Of a stretch of 64,000 bases of DNA, positions 54,346-63,253 are shown in pieces. Both the position numbers and the translations under genes were made by a program. Source of the DNA: Nocardioides panacis (lineage in GTDB: Bacteria > Actinomycetota > Actinomycetes > Propionibacteriales > Nocardioidaceae); contig NZ_CP077062.1 in the NCBI RefSeq assembly GCF_019039255.1, positions 2,790,001-2,854,000 on the forward strand, given 5' to 3'. The notes under the pieces were generated by a model. It had not been told where the DNA came from. It ran no database searches and saw only the letters and a list, made by a program, of their open reading frames with translations. Position 1 is the stretch's first letter. The number at the start of each line of letters is the position of its first letter.

Positions 54346-54370
54346 GTTTGCTCGCTCGGGTGGGGGGTAC
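54346..54370 (+). promoter_or_regulatory. SigB/F-type promoter before the coiled-coil protein gene
   Basis: GTTT at 54346-54349, 15 bases, GGGTAC at 54365-54370, same form and spacing as at 53414. Lies 6 bases past the sigma gene stop. Confidence 0.6.
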
Positions 54371-54404
54371 CCGCAGGGTCGTCCGAACGAATGGGAGTCT
54401 CATC

Positions 54405-54974
54405 ATGCCGTCCTGGGTCATCTGGGTCATCGTCGCCATCGTGGTGATCGCCGTGATCGCGGCCGTCGTCGCCGCGGCCAGCAAGAAGAAGCAGGAGCGC
54501 AACCGCACGCGGGCCGGTGAGCTGCGCGAGCAGGCCGCCGCCCAGGCCGCCGGCGTCCAGCAGCGGGAGGCGCACGCCAAGGAGACCGAGGCCCGCGCCG
54601 CCGAGGCCCGCGCCGAGGCCGACCGCAAGCAGGCCGAGGCCGAGCGCCTCCAGGCCGAGGCACGGGACCGCCAGCAGACCGCCGCGGGCTACCGCGACCA
54701 GCACGCCGAGAACCTGCGTCAGGCCGACGAGCTGGACCCCGACGTGGACACCCGCAGCGAGGACTACACCCGCCCCGAGGGCCTGACGGGCCACGAGACC
54801 GGCCACGAGTCCGCCACGCGGGAGACCGGCAGCCACGAGTCCGCCACGCGGGAGACCGGCACGCACACCGACGAGACCACCACGGTCACGCACCCCGACG
54901 GCAGCACCGAGGCGGTCAGCGCACCCGACGCGGGCACCGAGGGCACCACCGACGGCGGCAGCCACCGCGCCTGA
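54405..54974 (+). CDS. Membrane-anchored coiled-coil protein of unknown function
   Basis: A 189-residue protein. An N-terminal helix (VIWVIVAIVVIAVIAAVVAA) anchors it; after a Lys-rich stop (SKKKQERNR) comes a 70-residue Ala/Glu/Arg coiled coil (EARAAEARAEADRKQAEAER) and then a disordered tail with two copies of HESATRETGS and Asp/Thr-rich residues. I know no named family. The upstream SigB-type promoter suggests stress induction. GGGAG precedes the ATG. Confidence 0.75.
   Translation: MPSWVIWVIVAIVVIAVIAAVVAAASKKKQERNRTRAGELREQAAAQAAGVQQREAHAKETEARAAEARAEADRKQAEAERLQAEARDRQQTAAGYRDQHAENLRQADELDPDVDTRSEDYTRPEGLTGHETGHESATRETGSHESATRETGTHTDETTTVTHPDGSTEAVSAPDAGTEGTTDGGSHRA
54802..54861 (+). 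repeat. 30-bp direct repeat, two copies, in the coiled-coil gene
   Basis: Copies 54802-54831 and 54832-54861 are identical. They code twice for HESATRETGS in the disordered tail. Confidence 0.9.
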
Positions 54975-54994
54975 CCCGTCACCCGTACCGCACA

Positions 54995-55032
54995 CAGGAA
55001 GGGCCCCGCCGGATCCGGCGGGGCCCTTCCTG
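54995..55032. terminator. Perfect 38-bp palindrome between convergent genes
   Basis: Arms of 19 bases without loop beyond the centre (core CCGCCGGATCCGGCGG). Serves the coiled-coil gene and the GroES-like gene from both sides. Confidence 0.9.
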
Positions 55033-55040
55033 CATGTCCG

Positions 55041-55361
55041 TCAGAGGTACAGGCCGGTCTGGCTGTCGCCGAGGCGCTCGGCGGCCACCGCGTGCAGGTC
55101 GCGCTCGCGCAGCAGCACGTAGGTCTCCGCGTTCACCTCGACCTCGGCCTTGTCCTCGGGGTCGAACAGCACCCGGTCGCCGACCTCGACCATCCGCACG
55201 TGCGGCCCGATCGCGGCCACCCTCGACCAGGCGAGGCGGCGACCGCCCATCGCAGCCGTCGCCGGGATGACGATGCCGCCGCTCGAGCGGCGCTCGCCGT
55301 CCTTGTCGACCGAGACCAGCACCCGGTCGTGCAGCATCCGGATCGGCGTCTTGTCGGTCAC
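55041..55361 (-). CDS. GroES-like co-chaperonin protein
   Basis: A 106-residue Cpn10 fold protein: IRMLHDRVLVSVDKDGERRS, then SGGIVIPATA and GDRVLFDPEDKAEVEVNAET are the usual strands. The mobile loop (SSGGIVIP) is kept, so interaction with a GroEL is possible. No groEL is adjacent, so it is a second, orphan copy. GTG start 3 bases downstream of the DUF3618 gene stop; the two are one transcript. Confidence 0.88.
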   Translation of the reverse strand: MTDKTPIRMLHDRVLVSVDKDGERRSSGGIVIPATAAMGGRRLAWSRVAAIGPHVRMVEVGDRVLFDPEDKAEVEVNAETYVLLRERDLHAVAAERLGDSQTGLYL

Positions 55362-55363
55362 GC

Positions 55364-55618
55364 CTACCGGGTCACCTTGCGCATCACGACCACGAAGACG
55401 ACGAAGCCGAGCGCGCCGCCGGCGACCTTGAGGATGTTGTCGGTGCGCGGGCTGCCCTGCGCGTCGACGAAGTGCGCCTTGAAGCCGTTGACCTCGCGCT
55501 TGAGGATCGTCTTGGGGCTGGCCCGGTAGGCGAGCTGGTCGATGGTGGCGGCAAGCCGCGCGCGGGTGGCCTCGATGTCGCTCTCGAGCGTGTCGGGCTT
55601 CGCGTCGGTGGTGGCCAC
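55364..55618 (-). CDS. DUF3618 family membrane protein
   Basis: An 84-residue actinobacterial protein. ESDIEATRARLAATIDQLAY is the DUF3618 signature helix, followed by RASPKTILKREV, and a C-terminal transmembrane helix (VAGGALGFVVFVVVMRKVTR). Function unknown. GTG 55618 with GAGGAG upstream. Confidence 0.85.
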   Translation of the reverse strand: MATTDAKPDTLESDIEATRARLAATIDQLAYRASPKTILKREVNGFKAHFVDAQGSPRTDNILKVAGGALGFVVFVVVMRKVTR

Positions 55619-55673
55619 GGTGTTCTCCTCGGGTCGCGCTGTGCCCACGTCGTCGCAGGCGTCGACCCGAACG

Positions 55674-56429
<756 letters not shown>

Positions 56430-56433
<4 letters not shown>

Positions 56434-57128
56434 GCGCGGTCGCTCCTGGTGTCGGGCCTGGTGTCGGGCATCGTGCCGGTGTAGCCGCGCGCCAGCATCG
56501 CGAGGTGGACCCGCTCGCCGCGCTCGTAGGACCGGATGAACAGGGCGCCCGACGAGCGGGCCAGGACCGGCCAGTGCCAGACGTGGGAGGCCCGGAAGCC
56601 GCGGGACTCGCGCGCGACCTTCATCCGGCCCATCTCGTCGGTGACCACGTCGAGGTAGCGGATCATGAAGCCCATGATCTGCACCAGCAGGTTCGGCACC
56701 CGCAGCCGCTCCAGGCCCGCGAGCAGGTGCCGGGGCTCGGTGGTGGCGGCCAGCGTCAGGCTGGCCAGCACGCCGAGCGTGCCCTTCGCCAGCAGCGCGC
56801 CCGCCGCGGCGAGCCCGGGCTCGCTGACGGGGACCCCGAGGACCTCGACGCGCGGCCCGCTGGCGAGGAACGGCATCAGCACCGCGAACACCACGAACGG
56901 CACCTCGACGACCATCCGCCGCAGGAGGTAGGCCGGCGGGACGTGGCTGACCGCGACCACCGCGACCAGCACCAGCAGGAACCCGGCGTAGGCGGGCCAC
57001 CAGCCCGGGGGGACCGCGACCACGAGCAGCATGAAGCCGAGCAGCGCGAGGACCTTGAGGTGCGCGGGTGCGCGGTGCACCGGCGAGTGGCCGTGGAAGT
57101 GCAGCTTGTGACCGTGCCCCGCGCCCAC
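56430..57128 (-). CDS. cbiQ: CbiQ-type ECF transmembrane protein
   Basis: A 232-residue T-component of the cobalt/nickel ECF transporter, connecting CbiO with CbiM. Several membrane helices and the conserved coupling motif ARESRGFRA plus a second ARGYTG. The N-terminus is His-rich (GHGHKLHFHGHSPVH), which may bind Ni or Co. GTG start, 1 base after the preceding gene. Confidence 0.92.
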
Positions 57129-57129
57129 G

Positions 57130-57474
57130 TCAGGCCCCGCTGTGCTCGGCGTGCTGGCGGGGCCGCTCGTCGGCGGTGCCCCGGCGTCGTACGACGTAGG
57201 TCAGGCCGCCCGCGAGGGTGAGGACCACGACGCAGCCCAGCACGCCGGCGAGGCCCCGGGAGAGCCGCTGGTCGGCGACGCCCGCGGTGCCGTAGCCGGC
57301 CAGCGGGCTGCCGTCGGAGGCGTGCCTGGTCTGGGTGCCGGAGAAGCCCTTGTCCTCGGCGACCCGGTTCAGGCCGTCGGGGCTGCGGGAGGCGTAGAAG
57401 CTGACCACCCCGGCGAGGAGCAGCGCGACGAGCAGGCCGGTGACGACCAGGGCACGCGTGGAGACCTTGCTCAT
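57130..57474 (-). CDS. PDGLE-domain protein (CbiN-like)
   Basis: A 114-residue membrane protein with two helices (VVTGLLVALLLAGVVSFYAS and LAGVLGCVVVLTLAGGLTYV) around an external domain containing SPDGLNRVAEDKGF, the PDGL motif of CbiN/CbiK-like ancillary subunits. It replaces CbiN in the metal-specific part. ATG overlaps the cbiM stop by 4 nt. Confidence 0.88.
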   Translation of the reverse strand: MSKVSTRALVVTGLLVALLLAGVVSFYASRSPDGLNRVAEDKGFSGTQTRHASDGSPLAGYGTAGVADQRLSRGLAGVLGCVVVLTLAGGLTYVVRRRGTADERPRQHAEHSGA

Positions 57475-58166
57475 GCGGCGACCCCCCGGCCGTCGCGGAC
57501 CTCGAGGGTGCGCCTGTCCAGCACCCGCCGGGCACCGTGCACCAGGTCGGGCCGGACCGCGACGATGCTGCCGACCGCCAGGCCGGTGATCACGGCCTCG
57601 CCCACGCCGATCAGCACGTGCCAGCCGACCATCGCGGTGGCCAGGGCGCCGAGCGGGATCGGGGCCTGGCCGCCCACGGCGTACAGGCCGACGAAGCAGA
57701 GCGCAGCGGCCGGGACCGAGACCAGGGCGCTGACGGCGGCGGCCGGCGCGACCATCGACAGCCGCTTGGGCAGCGCCGCCTGGAGCAGCCGGAAGACGAG
57801 GTAGCCGACCACCACGGTGACCAGGCCCATCAGGTCGATGTTGGTGCCCAGCGCGGTGATGCCGCCGTCGGCGAACAGCAGCGCCTGGACCAGGAAGACC
57901 ACGCTCATGCAGAGCAGCCCGGTGAACGGTCCGACCAGGATCGCGGCCAGCGCCCCGCCGAGCAGGTGCCCGCTGGTGCCGGCGCCGACCGGGAAGTTCA
58001 GCATCTGGGTGGCGAACACGAAGGTGGCGACCAGGCCGGCCAGCGGCGCGGTCCTGTCGTCGAGCTCGTGCCGCGCGCCGCGCAGCGCCACTCCGACGGC
58101 GACGACCGCCACCGCGCCAGTCGCGACCGAGGTCGGTGCGTCGAGGAACCCGTCCGGGACGTGCAT
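57471..58166 (-). CDS. cbiM: CbiM-type substrate-specific ECF component
   Basis: A 231-residue, six- to seven-helix protein that binds Ni2+ or Co2+. The N-terminus MHVPDGFLDAP carries the metal-binding Met-His and PDG; the conserved LNFPVGAGTSGHLLGGALAA follows. First gene of cbiM-cbiN-like-cbiQ-cbiO. CAAGGAG precedes the ATG. The promoter (TAACGT at 58232-58237, minus) is next to a Nur-like operator, so nickel is the more likely ion. Confidence 0.93.
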   Translation of the reverse strand: MHVPDGFLDAPTSVATGAVAVVAVGVALRGARHELDDRTAPLAGLVATFVFATQMLNFPVGAGTSGHLLGGALAAILVGPFTGLLCMSVVFLVQALLFADGGITALGTNIDLMGLVTVVVGYLVFRLLQAALPKRLSMVAPAAAVSALVSVPAAALCFVGLYAVGGQAPIPLGALATAMVGWHVLIGVGEAVITGLAVGSIVAVRPDLVHGARRVLDRRTLEVRDGRGVAA

Positions 58167-58237
58167 GCGGCACTCCTTGTACGTTGAGCCTCAGCCGGGT
58201 GCGAGCCCGGAACCGTCTTGATGCACAGGCTACGTTA

Positions 58238-58254
58238 TTGCACACGATGTGCAA
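58238..58254. promoter_or_regulatory. Nur-like operator between cbiM and bcp
   Basis: TTGCACACGATGTGCAA, perfect 7-base arms. The Nur (nickel-uptake regulator) box of Streptomyces is of the type TTGCA-N7-TGCAA, the same here. It abuts the cbiM -10 box TAACGT. The leader between TSS and cbiM (58167-58230) contains a CCGGG/CCCGG hairpin. Confidence 0.6.
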
Positions 58255-58290
58255 CAAGGACTCTCCGTCCGGCCAGGAAGGGACCCACCC

Positions 58291-58768
58291 GTGAGCGACT
58301 CCCGCCTCTCCCCCGGTGACACCGCACCGGACTTCACGCTGACCTCGGACACCGGCGAGGAGGTGACGCTGTCCCACCTGCGCGGCCGCAAGGTGATCGT
58401 GTACTTCTACCCGGCCGCGATGACCCCCGGGTGCACCACCCAGGCCTGCGACTTCACCGACTCCCTCGACGCGCTCCAGGCGTCCGGCTACGAGGTGCTC
58501 GGCGTCTCCCCCCGACCAGCCGGCCAAGCTCGCGAAGTTCCGGGAGCGCGACTCGCTGACGATCACGCTGCTCTCCGACCCCGACAAGGAGACGCTGACG
58601 GCGTACGGCGCGTACGGCGAGAAGAAGCTCTACGGGAAGGTCGTCCAGGGCGTCATCCGCTCGACGGTCGTCGTCGACGAGACCGGGGTGGTCGAGCTGG
58701 CGCAGTACAACGTCAAGGCCACCGGCCACGTCGCCAAGCTGCGGCGCGACCTCGGCCTCGCCTCCTAG
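58291..58768 (+). pseudogene. bcp: Bcp-type thiol peroxidase, frameshifted in a C run
   Basis: Atypical 2-Cys peroxiredoxin (bacterioferritin comigratory protein). The first frame, from GTG 58291, gives SPGDTAPDFTLTSDTGEEVT and the active site YPAAMTPGCTTQACDFTDSL (peroxidatic Cys, resolving Cys five later). In six C at 58508-58513 the frame breaks after VLGVSP; with five C it continues DQPAKLAKFRERDSLTITLL and ends LGLAS at 58768, the normal length of about 158. The uncorrected frame runs through the next tRNA. GGAAGGG precedes the GTG. Confidence 0.88.
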
Positions 58769-58780
58769 ACTCTGGCCTGC

Positions 58781-58853
58781 GCGCCCGTAGCCCAATGGCA
58801 GAGGCAGTCGGTTTAGGTCCGGCCCAGTGTGAGTTCGAATCTCATCGGGCGCA
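58781..58853 (+). tRNA. Class I tRNA-like gene with UAG anticodon (Leu-like)
   Basis: Acceptor arms GCGCCCG and CGGGCGC, D-arm GCC/GGC with loop containing AATGGCAGA, anticodon stem GTCGG/CCGGC and loop TTTAGGT (anticodon TAG), variable region of only 5 bases (CCAGT), T-stem GTGAG/CTCAT, T-loop TTCGAAT, discriminator A. UAG decodes CUA leucine codons, but bacterial tRNA-Leu have a long variable arm, which is absent here. The D-arm (3 pairs, AATGGCAGA) resembles tRNA-Leu. CCA is not encoded. It lies 12 bases after the bcp stop. Charging identity is unknown. Confidence 0.8.
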
Positions 58854-58877
58854 CCCCCACCCGTCCCGGGACCGGTC

Positions 58878-59270
58878 ATGAGCTCGGTGGAGATCGTGCC
58901 GTTCGAGGAATGGCACGCCGCGGGCATCGCCCGGCTGAGCACCGCGGTGCAGTGGCCGTCGCTGGCCGACCCGGCGACCGTGCGGGCGGTCTGCACGGCC
59001 CCGGGCTCCGCGGCGTACGTCGCGCTCGTCGACGACGCGGTCGTCGGCTGGGCGCAGGCCCTCGGCGACGGGGTGCTGCAGTCGCACCTCAGCTTCGTCG
59101 CCGTGCACCCCGCCCACCGGCGCCGGGGCATCGCCCGGCTGCTCACGGTCGCGACGTTCCAGGCCACCCACACCGTGCGGATGGACCTGATCACCGACGG
59201 CGCGGAGGCGTTCTACGAGGCCTTCGAGCACCGGCGGATGCACGGGTTCCGGATCTACCCCGGGGCGTGA
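58878..59270 (+). CDS. GNAT-family N-acetyltransferase
   Basis: A 130-residue GNAT protein. The acetyl-CoA pocket is in SFVAVHPAHRRRGIARLLTV (motif A, RRRGIA), followed by FYEAFEHRRMHGFRIYP. Substrate unknown. The ATG lies 25 bases after the tRNA; no good ribosome site. Convergent with rdgB, 1 base between stops. Confidence 0.85.
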   Translation: MSSVEIVPFEEWHAAGIARLSTAVQWPSLADPATVRAVCTAPGSAAYVALVDDAVVGWAQALGDGVLQSHLSFVAVHPAHRRRGIARLLTVATFQATHTVRMDLITDGAEAFYEAFEHRRMHGFRIYPGA

Positions 59271-59271
59271 G

Positions 59272-59892
59272 TCACAGCCCGGTGAGCACGTCCGCGACGA
59301 CGGGGGCGATCTCGCGCAGCGCCTTGCCGCGGTGGGAGATCGCGTCCTTCTCCTCGACCGACAGCTCGGCCGACGTGCGCTCGCCGCCGTCCGCGACGAA
59401 CAGCACGTCGTAGCCGAACCCGCCGCTCCCCCGCAGCTCGCGGATGATCCGGCCGGGCATCTCGCCCAGCACGACGTGCTCGGCGGTGCCGCCCGCGCCC
59501 ACCGGGTAGGCGAAGGCGACCGCGGCGGTGAAGTGCGCGGTCCGCCGCTCGTCGGGCACGTCGGCGAGCTGCTCGAGCAGCAGCCGGTTGTTCGCGCCGT
59601 CGTCCTTGGCGACCCCGGCCCACCGGGCCGACAGCACGCCCGGCATCCCGTTCAGCTCGTCGACGCACAGCCCGCTGTCGTCGGCCAGCGACGGCAGACC
59701 CGTGGCCGCGACCGCCGCGCGCGCCTTGAGCAGCGCGTTGCCGGCGAACGTGTTCTCGGTCTCCGCCGGCTCGTCGTACGGCGTCACGTCGTCGAGGCCG
59801 AGCACCTCCACGTCGGGGACGTACTCCACGAGGATGCGGCGCATCTCGACCAGCTTCTTGGGGTTGCGGGACGCGAGGAAGACCTGGGTCAT
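59272..59892 (-). CDS. rdgB: XTP/dITP pyrophosphatase
   Basis: A 206-residue house-cleaning enzyme that hydrolyses XTP, dITP and ITP. The N-terminal [13 protein letters not shown] binds the nucleotide; [18 protein letters not shown] and [20 protein letters not shown] contain the metal and base contacts; [12 protein letters not shown] and SHRGKALRE end the family set. ATG overlaps the rph stop by 4 nt, a conserved pairing. Confidence 0.96.
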   Translation of the reverse strand: MTQVFLASRNPKKLVEMRRILVEYVPDVEVLGLDDVTPYDEPAETENTFAGNALLKARAAVAATGLPSLADDSGLCVDELNGMPGVLSARWAGVAKDDGANNRLLLEQLADVPDERRTAHFTAAVAFAYPVGAGGTAEHVVLGEMPGRIIRELRGSGGFGYDVLFVADGGERTSAELSVEEKDAISHRGKALREIAPVVADVLTGL

Positions 59893-60608
59893 CCCGCGAG
59901 TGCCTCGCGCTGCATCCGGGTGAGGTCGACGCAGCCCTTCTCGGCCAGGGTCAGCAGGCTGTCCAGCATCTTCCGGTCGAACGGGGCGCCCTCGGCGGTG
60001 CCCTGGACCTCGACGTAGGCGCCGTCGCCGGTCATCACCACGTTCATGTCGGTCTCGGCGCGGACGTCCTCCTCGTAGGGCAGGTCCAGGCGCGGCTCGC
60101 CGTCGATGATCCCGACGGAGATCGCGGCCACCGAGCCGGTGAGCGGCTCGCCCTTGAGCGCGCCGATGCCCTTGAGGTGCGCACACGCGTCGGCGAGCGC
60201 GACGTACGCGCCGGTGATCGCCGCCGTCCGGGTGCCGCCGTCGGCCTGCAGCACGTCGCAGTCCAGCACGATGGTGTTCTCGCCGAGGGCCTGGTAGTCG
60301 ATCACCGCGCGCAGCGAGCGGCCGACCAGCCGGGAGATCTCGTGGGTGCGACCGCCGATGCGGCCCTTGACCGACTCGCGGTCGGAACGGGTGTTGGTGG
60401 AGGCCGGGAGCATGGCGTACTCCGCGGTCACCCAGCCCAGGCCGGAGCCCTTGCGCCAGCGCGGCACGCCCTCGTTGGCGCTCGCGGCGCACAGCACCCG
60501 GGTCCGCCCGAACTCGACCAGCACCGAGCCGGCCGCGTGGTCCAGCCAGTTGCGGGTGATGGTCACGGGGCGGAGCTCGTCGTTGGTTCGTCCGTCTGCT
60601 CGGGTCAT
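59889..60608 (-). CDS. rph: Ribonuclease PH
   Basis: A 239-residue phosphorolytic 3'-5' exoribonuclease that trims tRNA precursors. [20 protein letters not shown] and [20 protein letters not shown], then [17 protein letters not shown] (phosphate-binding region) are the family motifs. The start at 60608 has TAGGGT (60616-60621, minus) 7 bases before it, so leaderless; a longer reading starting at 60632 lies across the promoter. Followed by rdgB. Confidence 0.96.
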   Translation of the reverse strand: MTRADGRTNDELRPVTITRNWLDHAAGSVLVEFGRTRVLCAASANEGVPRWRKGSGLGWVTAEYAMLPASTNTRSDRESVKGRIGGRTHEISRLVGRSLRAVIDYQALGENTIVLDCDVLQADGGTRTAAITGAYVALADACAHLKGIGALKGEPLTGSVAAISVGIIDGEPRLDLPYEEDVRAETDMNVVMTGDGAYVEVQGTAEGAPFDRKMLDSLLTLAEKGCVDLTRMQREALAG

Positions 60609-60618
60609 GCGGGCGACC

Positions 60619-61605
60619 CTACCGACCACCACCGCCCGCCCCGTGGGCGCGGTAGTAGCGCCGCCAGACCAGGCTGTGCACCGGGATCCAGCGCGGGATC
60701 GAGCGCAGACCGGGGATCAGCGGCAGGAACATCAGCCCTGCGGTCAGCAGGAGCATCAGGCCCCACACCTGCGCGTCGGCGTTGTCGGAGGTGGAGAACG
60801 GCTTGACCTGGTACCAGAACGTGTAGAGCCACATCCAGGGCTGACCGGGGTAGTTGCCGGTCTCGTTCATCATCCCCCACTGGTCGCCGCCGAGCTGCTG
60901 GGCCCGGGCGGTGTCCTCGAGGTACGCGCCGTCGGAGAGCAGCAGCAGCGGACGGGTCTGGTCCGTGCCGTAGAAGGTGCCGGCGGAGGTCAGGCTGCCC
61001 TCCAGGCCGCCGGACCGGGCCAGGGCGAGGAAGCGGGTCGCCAGGAGCGGCACCGGGCCGAACCCGGCCGCCGGCGGCACCGCGCCGTTCCCCGCCGTGG
61101 CGAGCGCGTCCGCGTAGCGGGTGGCCCAGGCCTGCCGCTGGGCCGGGCCCGCGGCGGCCCACCGGGCCAGCGCCAGGCGCAGCGGGGCGTCGCCGGAGGC
61201 CATCGCGAGCGGCTGCAGCACCAGCGACGCGGAGTCCACCGGGATCCGCACGCCGCCGAGCTTCTGGGTCGGGATGCCGAGCAGCTTCTGTCCCTCTGCG
61301 GCGGAGTTGTACGGCGGACCGTAGGTGGCGCTGGCGCTGGTGCCGGCGAGCTCGGCGGTGGCCGTCGCGAGCACGTCGGCGGGAGCGGCCTGCGCCCACG
61401 ACCGCATCGTGATCGCGGGCTCGTCCGGGGACGAGAAGGCCGCGGCCAGCCCGGTGGTGAGCAGGCTGACGGCGACGAGGGCGAGCACGAACTCCTTGAC
61501 CAGGTCGTAGGGCCGGGTGGGGAAGTCGTGCGTGTCGGGGGTGCCCGCGGCCGACGTGGACGAGGTGCCGCGGCGCCGCACGCTGGTGGTGGCCACGTCA
61601 CTCAC
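60619..61605 (-). CDS. Membrane protein of a cytochrome b module, function unknown
   Basis: A 328-residue protein. A helix near the N-terminus ([20 protein letters not shown]), a large external domain of about 200 residues (containing [20 protein letters not shown] and the [20 protein letters not shown] segment), and a C-terminal helix ([20 protein letters not shown]). It follows cytochrome b with an 8-base overlap, so it is probably a partner subunit like subunit IV or a structural element of a cytochrome b complex. No haem motif. GTG 61605 chosen. Confidence 0.7.
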   Translation of the reverse strand: MSDVATTSVRRRGTSSTSAAGTPDTHDFPTRPYDLVKEFVLALVAVSLLTTGLAAAFSSPDEPAITMRSWAQAAPADVLATATAELAGTSASATYGPPYNSAAEGQKLLGIPTQKLGGVRIPVDSASLVLQPLAMASGDAPLRLALARWAAAGPAQRQAWATRYADALATAGNGAVPPAAGFGPVPLLATRFLALARSGGLEGSLTSAGTFYGTDQTRPLLLLSDGAYLEDTARAQQLGGDQWGMMNETGNYPGQPWMWLYTFWYQVKPFSTSDNADAQVWGLMLLLTAGLMFLPLIPGLRSIPRWIPVHSLVWRRYYRAHGAGGGGR

Positions 61606-62245
61606 CCGGCTCGACGTCGAAGGGCGGCACCACGCCGTGCCGGCGCACCAGCACGACGTGCCACAGGGTGACCACGCCGACCGCCACCGGGAGCAGCACC
61701 ACGTGCCACAAGAGCATCTGGCCCGGGTTGAGCACGTTGAACCACGCTCCGATGCCCACGGCGTTCAGGCCGTCCTTGGCCTGGGTGCTGATCCACTGGG
61801 CGTCGAAGTTCGACTGGGTCAGGTAGCCGGTGAACGCGGTGCCGATCGAGGTGACGAACGCCAGCACGCCGACCACCCAGGTCAGCACCCGCTTGCCGCG
61901 CCAGGCCGCCATCCAGAACTTGCCCCACAGGTGGATGACCATGAACGCGAACATCAGCTCGACGCTCCACAGGTGCAGGGAGTTGACGAAGTGCCCCACT
62001 CCGGAGACGTGCCACCAGGCGACCCCGCCGGCGGCGAGGACCGCGCCGGAGGCCAGGACCACGACGAGGGCGGCGAGCGTCAGCACGCCGAACACGTAGA
62101 TCCAGGACACCACGTAGGCAGGCTGGCGGTCCGGCAGCGCCTCCCCGGGCGGGACGAGCCCGCTGATCCGGGCGCGCAGCCGGGTGGTCCAGTTCGTCGG
62201 CTCGTGGCCGGCCGCGCCGACGGTCGTCGTGCGCAGCGCGGTCAT
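61598..62245 (-). CDS. Cytochrome b N-terminal-type subunit
   Basis: A 215-residue, four- to five-helix cytochrome b like the N-terminal half of Rieske/cytb complexes. Haem-ligand histidines lie in HFVNSLHLWSVELMFAFMVI and IHLWGKFWMAAWRGKR, and in LLWHVVLLPVAVGVVTLWHV. Only part of a normal bc1 b subunit; no Rieske or cytochrome c gene is adjacent. It sits between a 53-residue membrane peptide and the 328-residue protein in an overlapping chain. Confidence 0.85.
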   Translation of the reverse strand: MTALRTTTVGAAGHEPTNWTTRLRARISGLVPPGEALPDRQPAYVVSWIYVFGVLTLAALVVVLASGAVLAAGGVAWWHVSGVGHFVNSLHLWSVELMFAFMVIHLWGKFWMAAWRGKRVLTWVVGVLAFVTSIGTAFTGYLTQSNFDAQWISTQAKDGLNAVGIGAWFNVLNPGQMLLWHVVLLPVAVGVVTLWHVVLVRRHGVVPPFDVEPGE

Positions 62246-62403
62246 GACCGGTCACCCGAGCCCGGGAACGGCAGCAGCAGCGCGAGCACGAACACCACGA
62301 CCATCGCCGCGATGATCAGTAGGTTGGTGACGCTGACGTGGAAGACGCCCACGTGGACGTAGCTGCCCGAGGAGGCAGCCGAGAGGAGTTCCAGCGATGA
62401 CAT
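62242..62403 (-). CDS. Small membrane protein (53 aa) starting the cytochrome b operon
   Basis: Reads MSSLELLSAASSGSYVHVGV and then one transmembrane helix (VTNLLIIAAMVVVFVLALLL) ending PFPGSGDRS, and its TGA overlaps the cytochrome b ATG by 4 nt (ATGA). The coupling and the single helix support a real gene. Its role may be as a small subunit of the cytochrome complex. A GGTGG sequence lies before its ATG. Confidence 0.75.
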   Translation of the reverse strand: MSSLELLSAASSGSYVHVGVFHVSVTNLLIIAAMVVVFVLALLLPFPGSGDRS

Positions 62404-62418
62404 GACAACCACCGGTGA

Positions 62419-62447
62419 GAAGGGGACGCACGGGCTGCGTCCCCTTC
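62419..62447. terminator. Hairpin between the metallo-hydrolase and cytochrome b genes
   Basis: Perfect 12-base arms GAAGGGGACGCA and complement, 5-base loop. Ends the murI/hydrolase transcript on the minus strand. Confidence 0.75.
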
Positions 62448-62491
62448 ATCGTGGGCTCGGGCGCAACACCCCCACAGGGGCTTAGGTCCCC

Positions 62492-63253
62492 TCAGCCCAG
62501 GTCGTACGTCGACCCGGTGACCGCGGCCTCGAGCGGGCCGTCGAAGGCCTCCCGGGCCTCGGCCAGCAGCACGGCCGGGTCGTGCCAGGGCGGCACGTGG
62601 GTGAGCACCAGCCGGCCGGCCCCGGCCTCGGCGGCGGTGGCGCCGGCCTGCTTGCCGGTGAGGTGCAGGTCGACGGGGTTGTCGCCGCCCTCCACGAACG
62701 CCGACTCGCAGAGCAGCAGGTCGGCGCGGCTGGCGAGGTCGACGAGCTCCTGGCAGGGGCCGGTGTCCCCGGAGTAGGCGACGACCCGCCCGTCCGCCTC
62801 GACGCGCAGCCCGTAGGCGGCGATCGGGTGCACGACGCGGGTGGGCCGGATCGTGAACGGGCCGAGCCGGATCGGCTGGTCGTCGTACTCGTGGAAGTCG
62901 AACTCGGCGGACATGCCGCTCGCCGGGTCGAGGCCGTAGGCGCGGGCGCACTGGGCGGCGACCCCGCGCGGGCCCCAGACCGGGATCGGGGGGCGGGCGC
63001 CGTCGGGGTGGTACTTCCACATGACGTAGAGACCGCTGATGTCGAAGTAGTGGTCGGGGTGCAGGTGGCTGAGCAGCACCGCGTCGATGCTCAGCGGGTC
63101 GACGTAGCGGTGCAGCGTGCCGAGGGCGCCGCTGCCGAGGTCGAGCAGCACCCGCCAGGTCCGGCCGTCCTGCTCGCCCTCGAGCAGGTAGCAGGAGGCG
63201 GCCGAGTCGGGGCCGGCGAAGGAGCCCGAGCAGCCGATGACGGTGAGCCTCAC
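62492..63253 (-). CDS. MBL-fold metallo-hydrolase (Rv1339-like, atypical cAMP phosphodiesterase)
   Basis: A 253-residue metallo-beta-lactamase fold enzyme. [17 protein letters not shown] carries the HxHxDH metal site, [16 protein letters not shown] has the Asp, and [15 protein letters not shown] the last His. Mycobacterial Rv1339, next to murI and rph, is a class II-like cAMP phosphodiesterase; this gene has the same context (murI before it, rph-rdgB after). GTG 63253 overlaps the murI stop by 4 nt. Confidence 0.88.
   Translation of the reverse strand: MRLTVIGCSGSFAGPDSAASCYLLEGEQDGRTWRVLLDLGSGALGTLHRYVDPLSIDAVLLSHLHPDHYFDISGLYVMWKYHPDGARPPIPVWGPRGVAAQCARAYGLDPASGMSAEFDFHEYDDQPIRLGPFTIRPTRVVHPIAAYGLRVEADGRVVAYSGDTGPCQELVDLASRADLLLCESAFVEGGDNPVDLHLTGKQAGATAAEAGAGRLVLTHVPPWHDPAVLLAEAREAFDGPLEAAVTGSTYDLG

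Noticed and set aside
58167-58230. Cobalamin riboswitch before cbiM
   Set aside because: The leader is only about 60 bases with one hairpin; no B12 box and too short.
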